This document shows positions 22,387 through 34,576 of a DNA stretch of 64,000 nt, in pieces. Source of the stretch: Lyophyllum atratum (taxonomy: Eukaryota > Basidiomycota > Agaricomycetes > Agaricales > Lyophyllaceae); NCBI GenBank assembly GCA_014905825.1, contig JACGCN010000019.1:372001-436000 (forward strand), in the 5' to 3' direction. The translations under genes were made by a program, and so were the position numbers. The first letter of the stretch is position 1, and the number at the start of each line of letters is the position of its first letter. The notes beneath the pieces were generated by a model. It ran no database searches. It saw only the letters and a program-made list of their open reading frames with translations, and had not been told where the DNA came from.

Positions 22387-23109
22387 ATGTCACGAGGACT
22401 AGTCGACTTGGCAATGTACGGTCTCTCCAAGTTGACTTGGTTTACCAGCGTCGAGGGCGCAGACACGAACAAGAAATGGAGAAAGGTGTTCAGAAAGATA
22501 ATGTTCAGGTGGCGGCAGGTCGTGTTGTCGGTGCGTCCTTTGATCCTCTTAAAGTCTTGCTAGCTACAGCTCACCTTGTGCTATATATCAGTTGGCACCG
22601 ATCTCAGCGTTCGTATTCGTTATTCTGCTGAAAACCGTCTCCAATATTTCACCCTTACCCACCCCCATGTCATAGAATGAGCGTTGCGCTGATGGCCCTC
22701 ACACCCGACAGCGCCTTCCCGCCTAATCAGACCGCGAGAGCGGTGTTGGGTATCGGTGTCATTCTCTCTACTTCGGGAATTCTTTCGATTGTGCTCTTCA
22801 TGATGCTGTTAAGCGGCGTAAAAGCTTCCGTCTTTCGTGTAAAGATAACCTTATACGGCCCTCTCCTACCAGATCTTCAACTAATTCGTGATTGCTCTCT
22901 AGGCGCGTTTCCTCACTTCCCGACGGCTCATCGGTGTCTTCTCCCTCGTGGTATCCATCCCGGTGTGGGCCATCATAATCGGTGTCGTTGCCTGCATCTT
23001 CGCAGTAATTCTCATGGTTGTTTCGTCGACACCAATCGCAGGAGTTGCCTGGTTGATATTCGTTGCCGCTGCGATTTTTTCAATTCTTCTCGCATTCTTG
23101 AGCCTTTAA
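22387..23109 (+). CDS. small multipass membrane protein, unknown function
   Basis: A plausible model is 22387-22530, about 22592-22611, 22675-22840 and 22906-23109. The third join (V-F-R | A-R-F-L, donor GTAAAG) is clear, the second less so. The N-terminus is cytosolic-looking and basic (KKWRKVFRKIMFRWRQ). Three or four membrane helices follow: AVLGIGVILSTSGILSIVLF, IGVFSLVVSIPVWAIIIGV and a last pair including FVAAAIFSILLAFLSL. I do not recognise a family beyond a general resemblance to small agaricomycete transmembrane proteins. It is divergent from the GH30 relic. An alternative is that only the ORF from 22677 is translated. Confidence 0.55.
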
Positions 23110-23690
23110 TCTTCGCGATCGACCTGCACCAACCTTCATACATAAATACTTTCTTGGCATTTGCGACTCTTACATATATCTTGCACCCTCCTCCAGTTTT
23201 CCAACGTTATGGCTATATTTTTTGCATTGTACATATATAATGGTTCAAGATTCTGCTATAATCACGATCTCTCGCAAGTGCCTACCATAATACTCGAAGC
23301 CAGTTCCTCGATTCCCGATTCGGATTGAGGACTGGCCGCGGAGTGTATAAACGTGACACGTGGGATTGTATTCTGAATACAATCGTGATATATCCGATGC
23401 CTTAAGATCGCGGATTTTAGAAATAGAATCCTCGATCTTGTGATCACAATGCGTTCGACATATCATCTCATGATTTATAGGGATCAAATTAGAAATTTGA
23501 TCACGATTTTGCTAAGGGCTTTTAGCTGATGATATCATAAATATATTCCTGATAAAGACGTCGATTCTACGTTGGACATGTGTCTGATGATATCGCAAAT
23601 ATATTCCATATTTTCCCTGCAGATTAATGGGTGTACTTATTTTAAATATCATCAAAATATATTCCAACTAAAATCGGAGACTATATAAGC
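23110..23690. other. AT-rich repetitive spacer
   Basis: No gene. Three spaced copies of a GATATCATAAATATATTCC-like word lie at about 23530, 23588 and 23645. Nearby TTTGATC, GATCAAA and TTGATCAC words form small inverted repeats. Confidence 0.5.
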
Positions 23691-25610
23691 CCATGCCCGC
23701 AGTGTTACGTAAGCAAGCGCCCTTGTATAAGGTCCAGGGTTCAATCCCCTGAACGTCCAACCTTTTTCACCTTTTAGACCAAGATCACTTAATCACACGA
23801 CGAAATGGTGTCTACTGCAAGGTCTACACACTACGCTCTACCTACGTTACTTAGTATTTTTGCAACGCAGTATCCTAAACATCCTACTTCAGGATAAAGA
23901 GAGTAGCGCAGCGCTACATACCGTGCAGTCCTACGGCCAGATCGTACATTTCACCGCCGTGGAACCGTATCGCTCGGAGACTCGACGGTACGGCGACAGT
24001 ACCGCCATATACCGTATTAAGTGCTTGGCGGCACCATATCAGCTGCTTGAAGCGCGACGAATTCAGCATAGAAATAAGCCTTTAGTATAATAAGCTTACG
24101 AAAACATTTCATGCTGAAAGAATCCCGCGTTAGGGAGCTGTACAACGAGGCAAGCCCCGAGATCCTCGACCATACGGCACATTTTCCGTATCACGGTGCC
24201 GTATAGCCGTGTCTGCACTGCACGGTGCCAGCACTGGCACAGTAATAGGGCATCGATATTGATTGCCTGAGCGCGATGCCACAAACATCGATGGCTTGCA
24301 CTAGTGAAAGGAATCTGAAAATTTCAGGACATTATATCAGTACTAAGAAGCAGCGCAATAGTAGACATGCACACCTTGAGATTACCGACGAACCGAAACA
24401 GACGAGTGTTCCAGGTAATACACACATAGCGTGCGAGATAAGAGAGAGAGAGGGAGGGACAGCTTGAAGCAGCTACCTGAAAATGATATCTTCCTCCCCT
24501 CTTTATAGAATTCGAGAAGGAGGCTGGATCGAACTCGGGCCCGCATCGAGAGCTGAAAGTGACGATTGTGAGACTTTCAACCGGTCGAAACCTGAATACT
24601 TACCTCTAGCCAGTTGAAACCTAAATGACTCGTCCGTACAATTTACGGCCGTGGACCGTGTCTCTCGGAGGCTCGACGGTACGGCGACGGTGTGGCCGTA
24701 TACCGTACTGAGTGCTTGACAGAGCGCCATCGGATGCTTGAAATTCGACGAATTTAGCTTAAAAGTAAGCCTTGTAGTATAGATACGAGCCTTACGGTGA
24801 CGTTGCAGCCGCACCCGCCGTACAGCGAGGCGACCCCCGAGATACTGGACGTAGACGAAATTTCCGGTGTTATGGAGATGGCAAGCGGGATAAGGGAGAG
24901 AGAGACAGAGAGTGAGAGGGGAAAAGTAAGGGATGAAAAGTAGCTAATTGAAAAACCAGTTCCTTGTGCCCTCTTTATACAATTTGAGAAGGGGGCTGGA
25001 TCGAACTCGGGCCTGGATCGGAAGTTGGAAATGACGATTGTGAGACTTTCAACCCGTCGAAACCTAAATACCTCTAGCTAGTTGAAACCTAAACGACTCT
25101 AGCCAGTCGAAATCGAAATACTTGCGATGATGGCAAGGATGTCAATATGCAGTCTGTTGCTGCAATAGAACCGAAGGTCAGATTGTACGGAACGCGTAGT
25201 AATCATAGGATTACGCGGGACTCAGCGGCGCCACTCAGGGAAGGACCTCTAGCGCAGCATTGGTAGCATAGTAATCTAATCCCATAAATATCTACACTGT
25301 TACATTTTTGAAGATAAAGGTTGAGCGCAGTGGTAGAGCAACGCCACCGCTGCATATCGTACATTTTAGCGCCGTGGTAGTCTCTTCAATTCCTGGAACG
25401 TCTAGACCCTAGGCAGGGCTTATGCGACAGCCGCATTTCGATTATGTCCCTTCGATGCCCTGGATGTCCAACATGGTAATATTTTTCTATAGACAAGCTT
25501 AAGGCTTACAGTGGTAGCGCGATCCTATTGATATTTAGCGCCGTGGAAGCGCCATGGCACTCTCAAAATTGAATCCTCTAAATGTTCGAACTTTTTCAAC
25601 AGCAGACCAG
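23691..25610. repeat. cluster of tRNA-derived SINE-like repeats
   Basis: Several related units are interleaved. One type ends in a T-arm-like sequence and a T-run: 23735-23770 (GGTTCAATCCCCTG then CCAACCTTTTT), with weaker versions at about 25385, 25440 and 25565, and A-box-like words (GAGCGCAGTGGTAGAGC at about 25322; CAGTGGTAGCGCG at about 25509). Another type is duplicated: about 23940-24180 matches 24635-24860 (CTCGGAGACTCGACGGTACGGCGAC and variants), and about 24430-24630 matches 24880-25110, both with CTGGATCGAACTCGGGCC, a B-box when read on the minus strand. This fits nested RNA polymerase III-type retroposons. No protein gene is supported here. Confidence 0.65.
23728..23764 (+). other. 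isolated tRNA T-arm-like hairpin
   Basis: CAGGG-TTCAATC-CCCTG forms a perfect 5-bp stem with a canonical 7-base T loop, followed by AACGTCCA. No matching 5' acceptor strand (GGACGTT) or anticodon arm is found upstream, so it is a tRNA 3' half within a SINE-like repeat rather than a functional tRNA gene. Confidence 0.6.
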
Positions 25611-25719
25611 AAAAAGTGTAGTGATATCATGTCCGCCCTGGGCTCATGCGTTGGGATAGGGCCCCGAATCCAACGTGAGATTATTCATACCATGCTTCGG
25701 GTATACATCACGAGCATCC

Positions 25720-27855
25720 CTACTTACTCGATGCACCCCCCGCCTTCTTCCCGTTCCTCTTCGCCAAGCTCGTCTCGCTCCTAACCCTCCCCTTTTTCCC
25801 ACCCGAACTAACCTTCTTCTTTCCCGCCCCCGCCCCCGCGCCACTCTTCTTCACCCGTTCCCTATCCCTATCCCTTCCCTTCACCTCAACACCCCCCTTA
25901 CTCGCCATCGCCATCCTGGACTTCTTCTTCGCCAGCCTCCTCGCCACACGATCCGCGTCTGCGGATTTATACTGCTTCCGTGCCTCCTTCGGCATGTGCG
26001 CGAGCCGCTCGCCGAGGGCGGGGTCGCCTCTGGGCACGACGATGGGCACAGGCGCAGGTCTTGGCTTTTTGTTGTCTCTGCCGTCTTTGTCTTTTGGGGC
26101 GGAGGCCGTGGCTTGCCGCGTGGAAGCGGCGGAGCCGGGGAGCGTACGGCAGCGCTGGACGCGGAGCTTGCGTTTGGCGAATCTGAGCTTGGTGGGTTCA
26201 AGGGCGAGGACTTCGTCAACGCTTTGGCGATCCTGTGGATGAGATGCTCATTAGTGACCAGACTGGAGTCGAAGAATAAAAAGAGCCTACCGCGAATTGG
26301 ACGTAGGCGAAGCCCTTCCCGAGCTGCGTATCTTTGTCGCGTACGATGCGGACACGCGTAACCCATGTTTTGGGATTCTTGATGGCTCCTTCCTTGTCTC
26401 CTGCCTCGTCCGCGATGGTAGGAGGTGGCCCACGCTCAGCACTAACGACGCCCTCAAAAAACACTCGTAAATCCTCCTCCTTGCTCGCAAAGTCGAGATT
26501 GCCAACAAAAACAGACGACTTGGGGTCCGTGCCGACCAAGTCAAGGTCGAGGTCCGAGTCGGCTCCCTTGAGCGCATGTTTCTTCCCCACGAGATCGACA
26601 CGGATCACGCGCTCCATAAAGAGGCTACCGTCACACGCCTTCACCGCCAGCCTTGCAGCCTCATACGGGTCCATCACGTCCGGAGGCGGGGGGAGGTTTG
26701 CCGGGCGGTTATCTACCGGCGTGGGGTGCGCAAAGACGATGTAGGCATTCACCGTGTCTGCGGTAGAGTGGAACTCCTGGTTGATGAACGCAATCTTCTT
26801 TTTCTGGTTCGTGTTGAGGTACTGCTTTTCGTCGTTCTTCAGATTGGCCTCGTCTGCATCGTCAATGTCTTTGTAGTCTTTACGTGAGCGCCAGGTGGAT
26901 GTGCGGTCGAGATCGTGGGGCCGCGCAGTTTTTTGGGGGGTGGGTTTGGCGGCGGCAGGGGCTTTGGGGTTGGCTTTGCCGCCTTCGAGGGTGGACTCTT
27001 CGTCTGGCAGTTTGGAGGTAGGGGCTTGGAAAGGTACGGAACGGAAGCGAGTGGACTCGATTTTGGCGGTAAGGACTTGGGAGAGGATGTGTCGCTGGAG
27101 TTGTTTGAGCAGTGGCTAATAGAGAACAAGTATTAGGCACATAGGTTCAATCAACTCTTTATGAACTCACTCGTTTTGATGCGACGTCAACAGACAGGTT
27201 GCCCACGAAGATCGTCCGCTGGTCCCTCAATTCTGCCGTCTCGTCTGTTGGTACGAACTTGACCTTGGGTCCCGGCCGGCTGGCCTTTTTCCCGCTCTTC
27301 TTCAGCGATTCGTGCACGAGAGATGCATCGAGATCATCGGCATCGGCATCCTCATCATCTTCGAGCTGTTCGCCAGCACGAGCATGAGCGTCGTGATACG
27401 CCTTCTCCAAGTCAGAATTCTCGTCCTCCGAATCCGAATCCACTTCCTTTGCCTTCCCTTTACCACTGGCCTTTTTACTGCTCTTCCCCTCCTTGCCTGA
27501 TTTCTCCGGCTTTGAGCTCTTCGGCGTCGCTACAGGTTTAGTGACTTGATCCCGCAGTTTCTTCGCAGATCTAGTGGGGCTGGATTTCGAACGCTTTGAG
27601 GGTTCTTCAGCAACTGCGCTTTCTGGCGCAGCCTTGCGTTTCTTCCCAGAGTCTTTAGAAGATCCTGGTACGGAAATGGGAGTCGCTACCTGCTTGAACG
27701 ATGCAGCCGTTGTAGGCTAGATAAAACAGTACATATCAGTTGCCAGTTCTATCCATGGCAAAAAGTAATTTGACCTTGGCAGTGAAGAGAGCATCTAGCT
27801 CAGTGTCGAGGGCTTTCTTGCCTCCTGACTGGATGAGAAGAGAAGAAAGACTCAT
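25720..27855 (-). CDS. NOP12: Nop12-like nucleolar RNA-binding protein (RBM34 family)
   Basis: Four exons on the minus strand: 27775-27855, 27171-27716, 26291-27115 and 25720-26232, all with good GT-AG junctions. The start is MSLSSLLIQSGGKKALD. A Lys/Ser/Asp-rich region (DDEDADADDLDAS) is followed by RRM1, with RNP2-like RTIFVGNLSVDV and RNP1-like VNAYIVFAHP. RRM2 follows, with SSVFVGNLDFASKEED and LGKGFAYVQFA. The tail is strongly basic (KKKSRMAMAS, GKKKVSSGGKKGRVR). This order, two RRMs with a basic tail, matches yeast Nop12 and human RBM34, which act in 60S pre-rRNA maturation in the nucleolus. It is divergently transcribed from FEN1, with the start codons 136 bp apart. Confidence 0.9.
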
Positions 27856-27991
27856 CTGGGGCGTTTAGAAGAATTTCAAAATAATTCCCGATAGAAAAGT
27901 TGACGGGTCACGATCGGTCACAGGCCACTCGTGACAAACTGACACCCGTGATTCCTCTTGAACGCGACGTGCATATCGTCCACCTGGCACC
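27856..27991. promoter_or_regulatory. shared bidirectional promoter of NOP12 and FEN1
   Basis: Only 136 bp separate the two divergent start codons, so both genes must share promoter DNA. The two are growth- and S-phase-related. I see no clear TATA box. GATCGGTCA and CGACGTGC words are present but not assigned. Confidence 0.6.
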
Positions 27992-29763
27992 ATGGGTATC
28001 AAAGGTTTAACTGGGCTAATCTCTGAACTCGCGCCGACAGCGATAAAGGAGCATGATATCAAGACTCTCTTCGGCCGCAAAGTCGCCATCGACGCCTCCA
28101 TGTCGATATACCAATTTCTCATCGCGGTGCGCCAGAAGGATGGCGAGATGCTCACAAACGACGCGGGAGAGACGACGAGTCATCTTATGGGCTTCTTCTA
28201 TCGCACAATACGTATAGTTGAAAACGGCATCAAGCCGGCGTATGTCTTCGATGGAAAACCGCCAGAGTTGAAGAAGGGTGTGGTGAGTTGCATTTTTTCG
28301 GTTCTACAACCAGTTTCGGCCGAATGACGCGTCTTTCAGCTCTCAAAACGCTTCGAGAGACGTGCGGAGGCCAAGGAAGACAATGAGGAGGCAAAAGAGA
28401 CTGGCACAGTGGAGGAAATGGATAAGTTCTCGCGTCGAACGGTGAAGGTCACGCGTGAGCACAACGAGGAGTGTCAGCGGCTTCTCAGACTCATGGGTAT
28501 CCCTGTTGTTGTGGTACGCGCCGCGTTATTATTTTCTGCCACCTAACCTAACCTCGTGATCTAGGCTCCTTCAGAAGCGGAGGCTCAGTGTGCGGAACTA
28601 GCTCGGGGAGGGAAGGCGCGTCTGCACAGTTTTCTCATTCGAAGATTATACTAACCTTACTCCAGGTGTACGCAGCTGGCTCCGAGGACATGGACACCTT
28701 AACCTTCTCCGCCCCGATTCTTTTCCGCCACCTCACTTTCTCGGAAGCCAAAAAGCAGCCCATCAACGAAATTAACCTCCAAGTCGCACTTGAGGGTCTT
28801 GAGATGAATATGAGCCAGGTACTATATAAGTCTTTTTTCTGCTGCCTTTCTTACTCAAACGCTTGTATTTATCTCACAGTTTGTCGACCTCTGCCTCTTA
28901 CTTGGATGCGACTACCTCGAGCCTATCAAAGGTGTGGGGCCCAAGACGGCGTTGAAGCTTATCAGGGAGCATCAGGGCCTGAAGGCAGTCGTCAAGCACC
29001 TCCGGGAAAAGTACGTCCACCTCGCTTCTTTTCCTATCGGCACCAGCTGAGGCGCGTTCCAGAGTGGCAGAGAAGGCCGCCGCCGCGCCACCAGAAAGCG
29101 AGTCAGAGGACGAACCCGCGCCAACGTCAGACATCGAGAAACCTGACGACGAAAATGAGGACGAGGACGCTCCACCAAAGCCAAAGCCAAAAAGGAAAGC
29201 GAAGGGGAAAGGCAAGGGGAAGGGGAAGGGCGGCGTTATAGTTCCAGAGGAGTGGCCATGGGAGGAGGCAAAAGAGATTTTCTTGAAGCCCGACGTGCTG
29301 CCTGCTGACGAGGTCGAGGTAAGTATTACTTTGCACCTGGGTTCCTCTGACGAGACCTGATATGACGGCATATACGTAGCTGGAATGGAAGGATCCGGAC
29401 GTAGAGGGTCTTGTGGAGTTTTTGGTAAAAGAAAAGGGCTTCAGGTGATTTTATCTCCGCATCTCTTTCGACTTGGTTCCTGAATTGGTTTCCATAGTGA
29501 GGAGCGGGTGCGCAAGGGCGCAGAAAAACTGCAGAAGTTCCTGAACAGCAAGCAGCAGGGACGGCTTGATGGTTTTTTTACGGTGAAGCCGAAGGAGAAG
29601 ACAGCGCCCGTGAAAGGGAAGGGCAAGATTGATACGAAGGGGAGGGGGACGAAGCGGAAAGTGAGTTTTTTATTGATCTGAGGGAGGTGGTTGCTGACTT
29701 GCGTGCTAGGGCGATGATAAGGCCGAAACGAGCGCCGGCAAAAAGATCAAGACCAAAAAGTGA
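27992..29763 (+). CDS. FEN1: flap endonuclease 1
   Basis: Nine exons: 27992-28282, 28340-28512, 28565-28615, 28666-28818, 28880-29010, 29063-29318, 29380-29444, 29498-29660 and 29710-29763. The enzyme removes 5' flaps during Okazaki fragment maturation and long-patch base excision repair. The metal-binding acids are all present: Asp34 in KVAIDAS, the YVFDG aspartate, Glu in [12 protein letters not shown], both Asp in GSEDMDTL, and Asp in [19 protein letters not shown]. The PCNA-binding box QQGRLDGFF lies near the C-terminus, followed by a basic tail. Unusually, a Pro/acidic/Lys-rich low-complexity insert (ending [11 protein letters not shown]) sits between the helix-hairpin-helix and the C-terminal helices, where animal and yeast enzymes are shorter. 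Intron 3 begins with GC rather than GT. Confidence 0.96.
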
Positions 29764-30012
29764 AAATGCGCCTTCCATTATATTTTTCAGGTTGTTTCGT
29801 TGTTTTGCATCTGACACTGCTCCATCTGTAATTCTACTTGTATACACCACCTAGTTTCCGGCTTCTGTTTTCCGCCCCATTGTGTGCTGATTCTGCTGTG
29901 CTGATTCTGCTGAAGTACTTCACCCGCGACTTCGAAAGCAATCAGGACGTTATGGTGATATCTCCGTTATTTATTGGTCGGTGTAATACAGGCCGATACA
30001 TTTTACACGACG
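29764..30012. other. convergent 3' spacer of FEN1 and pectin methylesterase
   Basis: The two genes converge with only about 250 bp between stop codons. No separate gene is seen; 3' ends of the transcripts may overlap. Confidence 0.5.
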
Positions 30013-31258
30013 CTAGAGATACGCGGCGTCCACCCAACTGGCGTAGTCGCTGCCGACAGCACTAGAGATGCTGTACGATGCAGCCTGGCTGGAGGACAAG
30101 ACAGTAGCAAAGCTGGGGCGGCTCGCACCGCTGACGCCACTGCCGGAGCTGCCGAACTCGCCAAAGAAGACGTTGCTGGTGCGTTCATCGCCGGTGTTCC
30201 ACACCGACCAGAGGGCCTTGTTGAAGGGCGCGGTCACGACGGTGTTTTTGAAGATGACCTTGGCGTATGCTAAAGAGAAAGGCATTCAGAATTGATCTTC
30301 AAGACGGTTTGAAGACGGGTGGACAACATACCTCCCCATGGGCGTCCGAAGTAGACTTTGCCGGAGGTGTCAGAGGAAGCGCCAGAAGCGAGGACGATCG
30401 TGTTTTTGTCGAAGACGTCTGCATGTAGCGTGGGGGTTCAGTGGGTACGCTAGAGTCTGTTACTGCGTGGGGGGCACTTACAGCTTCCGGCGTCGTTGGA
30501 CTCGCGTCCACTTGCGGTGACCCATCCTGGACCAGAGACACCGATCGTGTTGCCTCCAAAGAATGCGGACCCAGTTCGGCCGAAGATAAAGTCAGTTGCT
30601 CCCTAGATAAGATACCCAGGTCAAAAGACGAAGTTGGAAGGAATGGGAAGAGAAGCGTACCTGGATGTAACCCTTGAGGTAGACCTGGGTTCCTGCATTC
30701 GCATACAGGGTGTCTTGGTATCCGTAGAAACCACAGGCATAGAACCCAACGCGGCTGCCGTACTGACTCAAGGCGACCGCCTGTGTTCCAGGGCCGTAGG
30801 TGTTCTTGACATTCACGTTGTACATCTTGAAGTCGTTCTTGTGGATGCGGACGGTGCCGCTCGCATCGTTCGAGCCTGCTGAGCTCGCGGGGACGCCAGC
30901 CTGAATCGTGACTTGATTCGCGGAGTAGCTTAGGGTGTCGGAGGTGTAACCGTAGATCTGCAAGTGCGAAGTACGATCGATAGGTAGTACAGGGAGGGAG
31001 AGTGGTCAGGAGGCTTACTGTGAGGGGCCCACTGCGGGTGATGTAGACTTGTTCGTTGTAGGTGCCTGGGTAGATGAAGATAGACCTGGATGAGCTGTCA
31101 TTGGGCAACGAGGCAACTGCGGAGGCGACTGTCTTAAATTCTCCCGATGTACTCGTTCCTGCTCGGATTACGACGGATCCAGACGGCGGGGATGTGCGCG
31201 TGGCAGCCAGCACTGCTTCTAAGAAGGAGAACGCGATGGCGAGAGACAACACGAGCAT
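30013..31258 (-). CDS. secreted pectin methylesterase (CE8)
   Basis: Five exons on the minus strand: 31019-31258, 30661-30956, 30482-30602, 30332-30418 and 30013-30269. A signal peptide (MLVLSLAIAFSFLEAVLA) is followed by a right-handed beta-helix enzyme. Family landmarks are all present: FKTVASAVASLP, IFIYPGTYNEQVYI, the oxyanion Gln in TQAVALSQYGSR, the catalytic Asp in GYQDTLYAN, the second catalytic Asp in ATDFIFGRTG, and the substrate Arg in VYFGRPWG. It removes methyl esters from homogalacturonan outside the cell, preparing pectin for lyases and polygalacturonases. Its length (about 330 residues) is normal for fungal CE8, and no frame damage is seen. Confidence 0.94.
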
Positions 31259-33042
31259 GTCTGCGGTTTTTCAGATATTGGAGGGTTCCACATTCGAAGC
31301 GATGGAGAGCAGGCTGTTAAATACGATGTGACGGAAATATCGCGGAGACGGAGCCCGAGCACTGAGTATCATATCGCCGAAGCACTGCTGAGTCTGTTAT
31401 GAAGGTGTTCACAAGGATGAGGCTGGACACGCCGGCGCGGGTCTTAGAATACGCCCGGCCCGCTCATCAGCGTTCTCTGGCTAGTAATTTGCTGGCCAAA
31501 TGCACCCGAATACAAAGAGAGTGAAAGCGCACCGCATTGGGGCCGCCTGAAGAAACCCGAAGATTGTCTACAGCCACGGTAAGAAGAGGTGGGTATCCAG
31601 AGGAGAACACGAAGGCTGAACTTGATATGTTTATAAGTGGTCCAGGTGAACGCCGGGTGTGCATCTTCCTGTGCAGAAGACCATAGATAGTAGATGGGAT
31701 CAAGGCCTATTTTCGATGTAATTACCCAGCCCTAAGCTGAGATAGCCATGGATCTATCGTCGGAATATCACGTACAGGTGTAAAGGATGCTGTGGCCTCG
31801 TGACGCCCCGAACATTCGCTCCGGGCGACATCGTGATATGTACAACTCGAGGACATGATCGTTTCTCTAGAACATGTACGATGAAGAAGGCGGAGGAGAG
31901 GACGAGGGCGAGGGAAACGAGGAGGGAGGGAGAGGATGAAGAAGCAGAGGTAGAGGGAAGACAACGGGCACGGACGCCCAGCCGATGAACCAACAGGCCC
32001 AACCACGGCCTCACCACACCAAGAGCACGCAGCCCACCAGACTGCGTGAAAAGAAAATCCCAAGAGCGGTCCATACACACGCGCCCGCCCGCAAGAGGCG
32101 ACTGCGCGCCAGCGAGTTTTATACTGGGACAATTCCGTTATTTTCCTTTCCTTTTCTTTTCTCTTATATGCTATGCCTAATACTTATGATACTCACCCAC
32201 TATGCCCCCACTCCCACTCCATTCTCGCGTCAACCCGCCACACAACGACGAACGTTCTGCCGTACAGGAAGAGAATTTTAATCCCATCGCGTACTTACAA
32301 ACGGACAATTATTTACTTTACTTTATTTTACGGATACTTAGCTATCCCCGCTTCTTAGCTCTGTAGTGTAGCTTGCCGGCGGTTAAATTTGACTTCATCA
32401 TCATCATCTCTAGAACATGTTGGCGGAGCGGGCCGTTGCGTGCGGCGACTTCCGTGAGGTCGTCGCAAACTCCGATCAACCTCATCCTCTGAGACTGACC
32501 ACCACATTGATTTTCCTGGTTTTTCGTATCTTTCGAATCGATGTCGCGATATTTCACAGGTCGTACTTTCGATCTTTCTTTGACAAGAATACGAGACTTG
32601 AATTGTCCGCACCGAATTCCGAGGCGCTGGCAAGGATACAATACATCACGGCCCGCCGAACCAATCGAATGATCCCCGGTGAATGCATTGAGTGACATAC
32701 ACGTAAATCAAGATACGGCGCATTGTCCCTTCATTCGTGACCCTCCTGCGGGCTGCAAGGTGCGTCGTGACTTGTTTTGGCAGCTTTGACGCCTCCTCTT
32801 ATGTACCACAGCTACCAGGGACCATTACTGCTAGTACTTCTGTTCGTGGTCAGTCATATATCCGAGGACCAGTAAGCCAGGATCAGCAAGCCGTATGTAT
32901 TCCATGCGAATGTATGCTGACGGACAACATAAGATTACCAGAGAGACCAAGGGTTCACTTATCATCACAAGTTTTACAAGGACAGAAGATCATGATGTAG
33001 AGTCGATCTGCATGCTTTCCACCCTCCTGTAACTCATTATCT
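31259..33042. other. intergenic DNA, no supported gene
   Basis: Several open frames of 60-135 codons occur on both strands but none shows a domain or consistent introns, and those near 31850-31980 reflect a purine-rich tract. The stretch 32120-32345 is AT-rich. The first few hundred bases would hold the pectin methylesterase promoter. Confidence 0.45.
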
Positions 33043-33180
33043 ATCATGTCTCCGTCTCTCGACAGCAGCTGGGCGCTGCGTACATTGGACTTAACGTCTC
33101 TTGTATGGTGTCCGTGTTACTTACGACGCAGGTTTTCTTGTACTTCCGAAAATAACCAGCAGATTGGCTATTCGTCAAAC
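33043..33180 (+). pseudogene. fragment of a DUF6534-type membrane protein
   Basis: Starting with ATGTCTCCGTCTCTCGACAG, this short region aligns with the first exon of the gene at 34577. After a one-base shift it reads LGAAYIGLNVSCMVSV then TTQVFLYFRK, the typical first helix and QxxxYFxRYP motif, and then hits a stop where the intact gene has RYPQD. Later exons are not recognisable in the following 1.3 kb, so this is a decayed tandem copy. Confidence 0.65.
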
Positions 33181-34576
33181 TATTAGTGAGTTATTCCAAG
33201 TCTTCACGTTGAGATGCGTGAATCCATGCCACCTTATCGAGGGCAATGCTGTTTCGTAAGCAACGTTCTCGTGCGAGGGTGGACTGTTGTAACAATGGCA
33301 TGATACTTAGGTCTCTACTTGTAAGTCGCTCCAACGTTCCTCTCGTTATAACAACTAAATGGCATATGAAGCCCGAAGTACCGCTAGCGGTACGCACTCC
33401 AAAAGCCTCATGATCATCGCTTCCACACCGCAAACGTCTACGCCAACGTCATGATCGATCATTGGACGAAGGAATATTATCGCAGCCCAATCAGTTTATG
33501 TTCCCTGCTGTTGGTGAGCGAAGTTTGGTCAAACGTGGTCAGTCGCTGATGCATGCCATTTTAGTACAATCTCAAGCCCACGAACTTCTATTTTATGGCT
33601 TTCTATTTCACCCCTTCAAACATGCGTCTGATCGAACCTTGTCAGGTTGTCCCTTTCTGACGGGAACCTCTTCGGCAGTATATGCCATGTCTTTCCTCTG
33701 CACTTTGAACACACGAAAGATCGTTAGGGGCCGAGGCACTGACCGCGACAGCGCGTCCAGCAGAGTCGCAGACGTTCAGGGGCAATTCATTCTACATGAT
33801 CGATGTCAATGCTCATGGCGGGCGTCCTCGTCCATTCTCACTGGACCATCCAACGTTGCGCTCACAATCGCGATCGCAAACCAAAGTGAGCATATTTTTA
33901 TCCCTTTTCTTCCATTCGTCTGAATATCATCGGGTACTAAAGAGCATAGATACTGGGGTTCTTCACGACCAGGTACGTCAGATCTAACGATCAGGACCCT
34001 AGGTAGAAAGACGGGACCTTTATTTATCCCGGACTGCCGTAAATAGCACACCCCCGGCTATTCTCCTGCATAGTACTGACTCATCAGTAGCACTGGGAGG
34101 CTTCGGGGTACTCTTCGAGTCTTCCATATAAACTCAGTTCTCTGACCATTGACATACCTTCAGCATCAGACTGCTGCAATTTTGTCTGTGAACATCACCT
34201 AATTCGGCTTGCGCGACATACTTGTAAAAATTTACGAATCTCCGAGTTCATGGGAGATTACGACAGCGATCCTCTTCTGTTGGCTTGTTCGATCAGCGCT
34301 GTGGAACGGCAAAACAAAAAAGGCATCAATAGTAGTACTTCAATGGCACCCACCTTCCCATGTCCACCGGGCTACGCCCACGTGGTACCACATGGTCACT
34401 TTGACGTCGTGGGATGGCGCCGAGATGGTTTCGGTGCAATGTAACACTTCGCCCTGGCCTGGTAAAGGCGACCTTTTTCCAGTTCTTAGTGGGGTTTGTA
34501 GGCTCTATCAAGGGAGATTGTCAACGGCTGGATTCGTTTCTCGTTCTCACTTCCAACTTCCACCTCTCTTTTACGG
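33181..34576. other. spacer, possibly with further decayed DUF6534 sequence
   Basis: No intact gene. Open frames at 33462-33923 and 34209-34667 lack recognisable domains. Some of this DNA may be the unrecognisable remainder of the fragment at 33043. Confidence 0.4.

Noticed and set aside
23728..23764. Functional tRNA gene
   Set aside because: Only a T-arm and a possible 3' acceptor strand are present; no anticodon arm or pairing 5' acceptor was found.
31754..32080. Minus-strand 108-codon hydrophobic ORF
   Set aside because: It reads the complement of a purine-rich tract, which produces Leu/Ser-rich translation by composition alone.
33462..33923. 153-codon ORF between DUF6534 copies
   Set aside because: No similarity to DUF6534 helices or any family I recognise; overlaps other frames.
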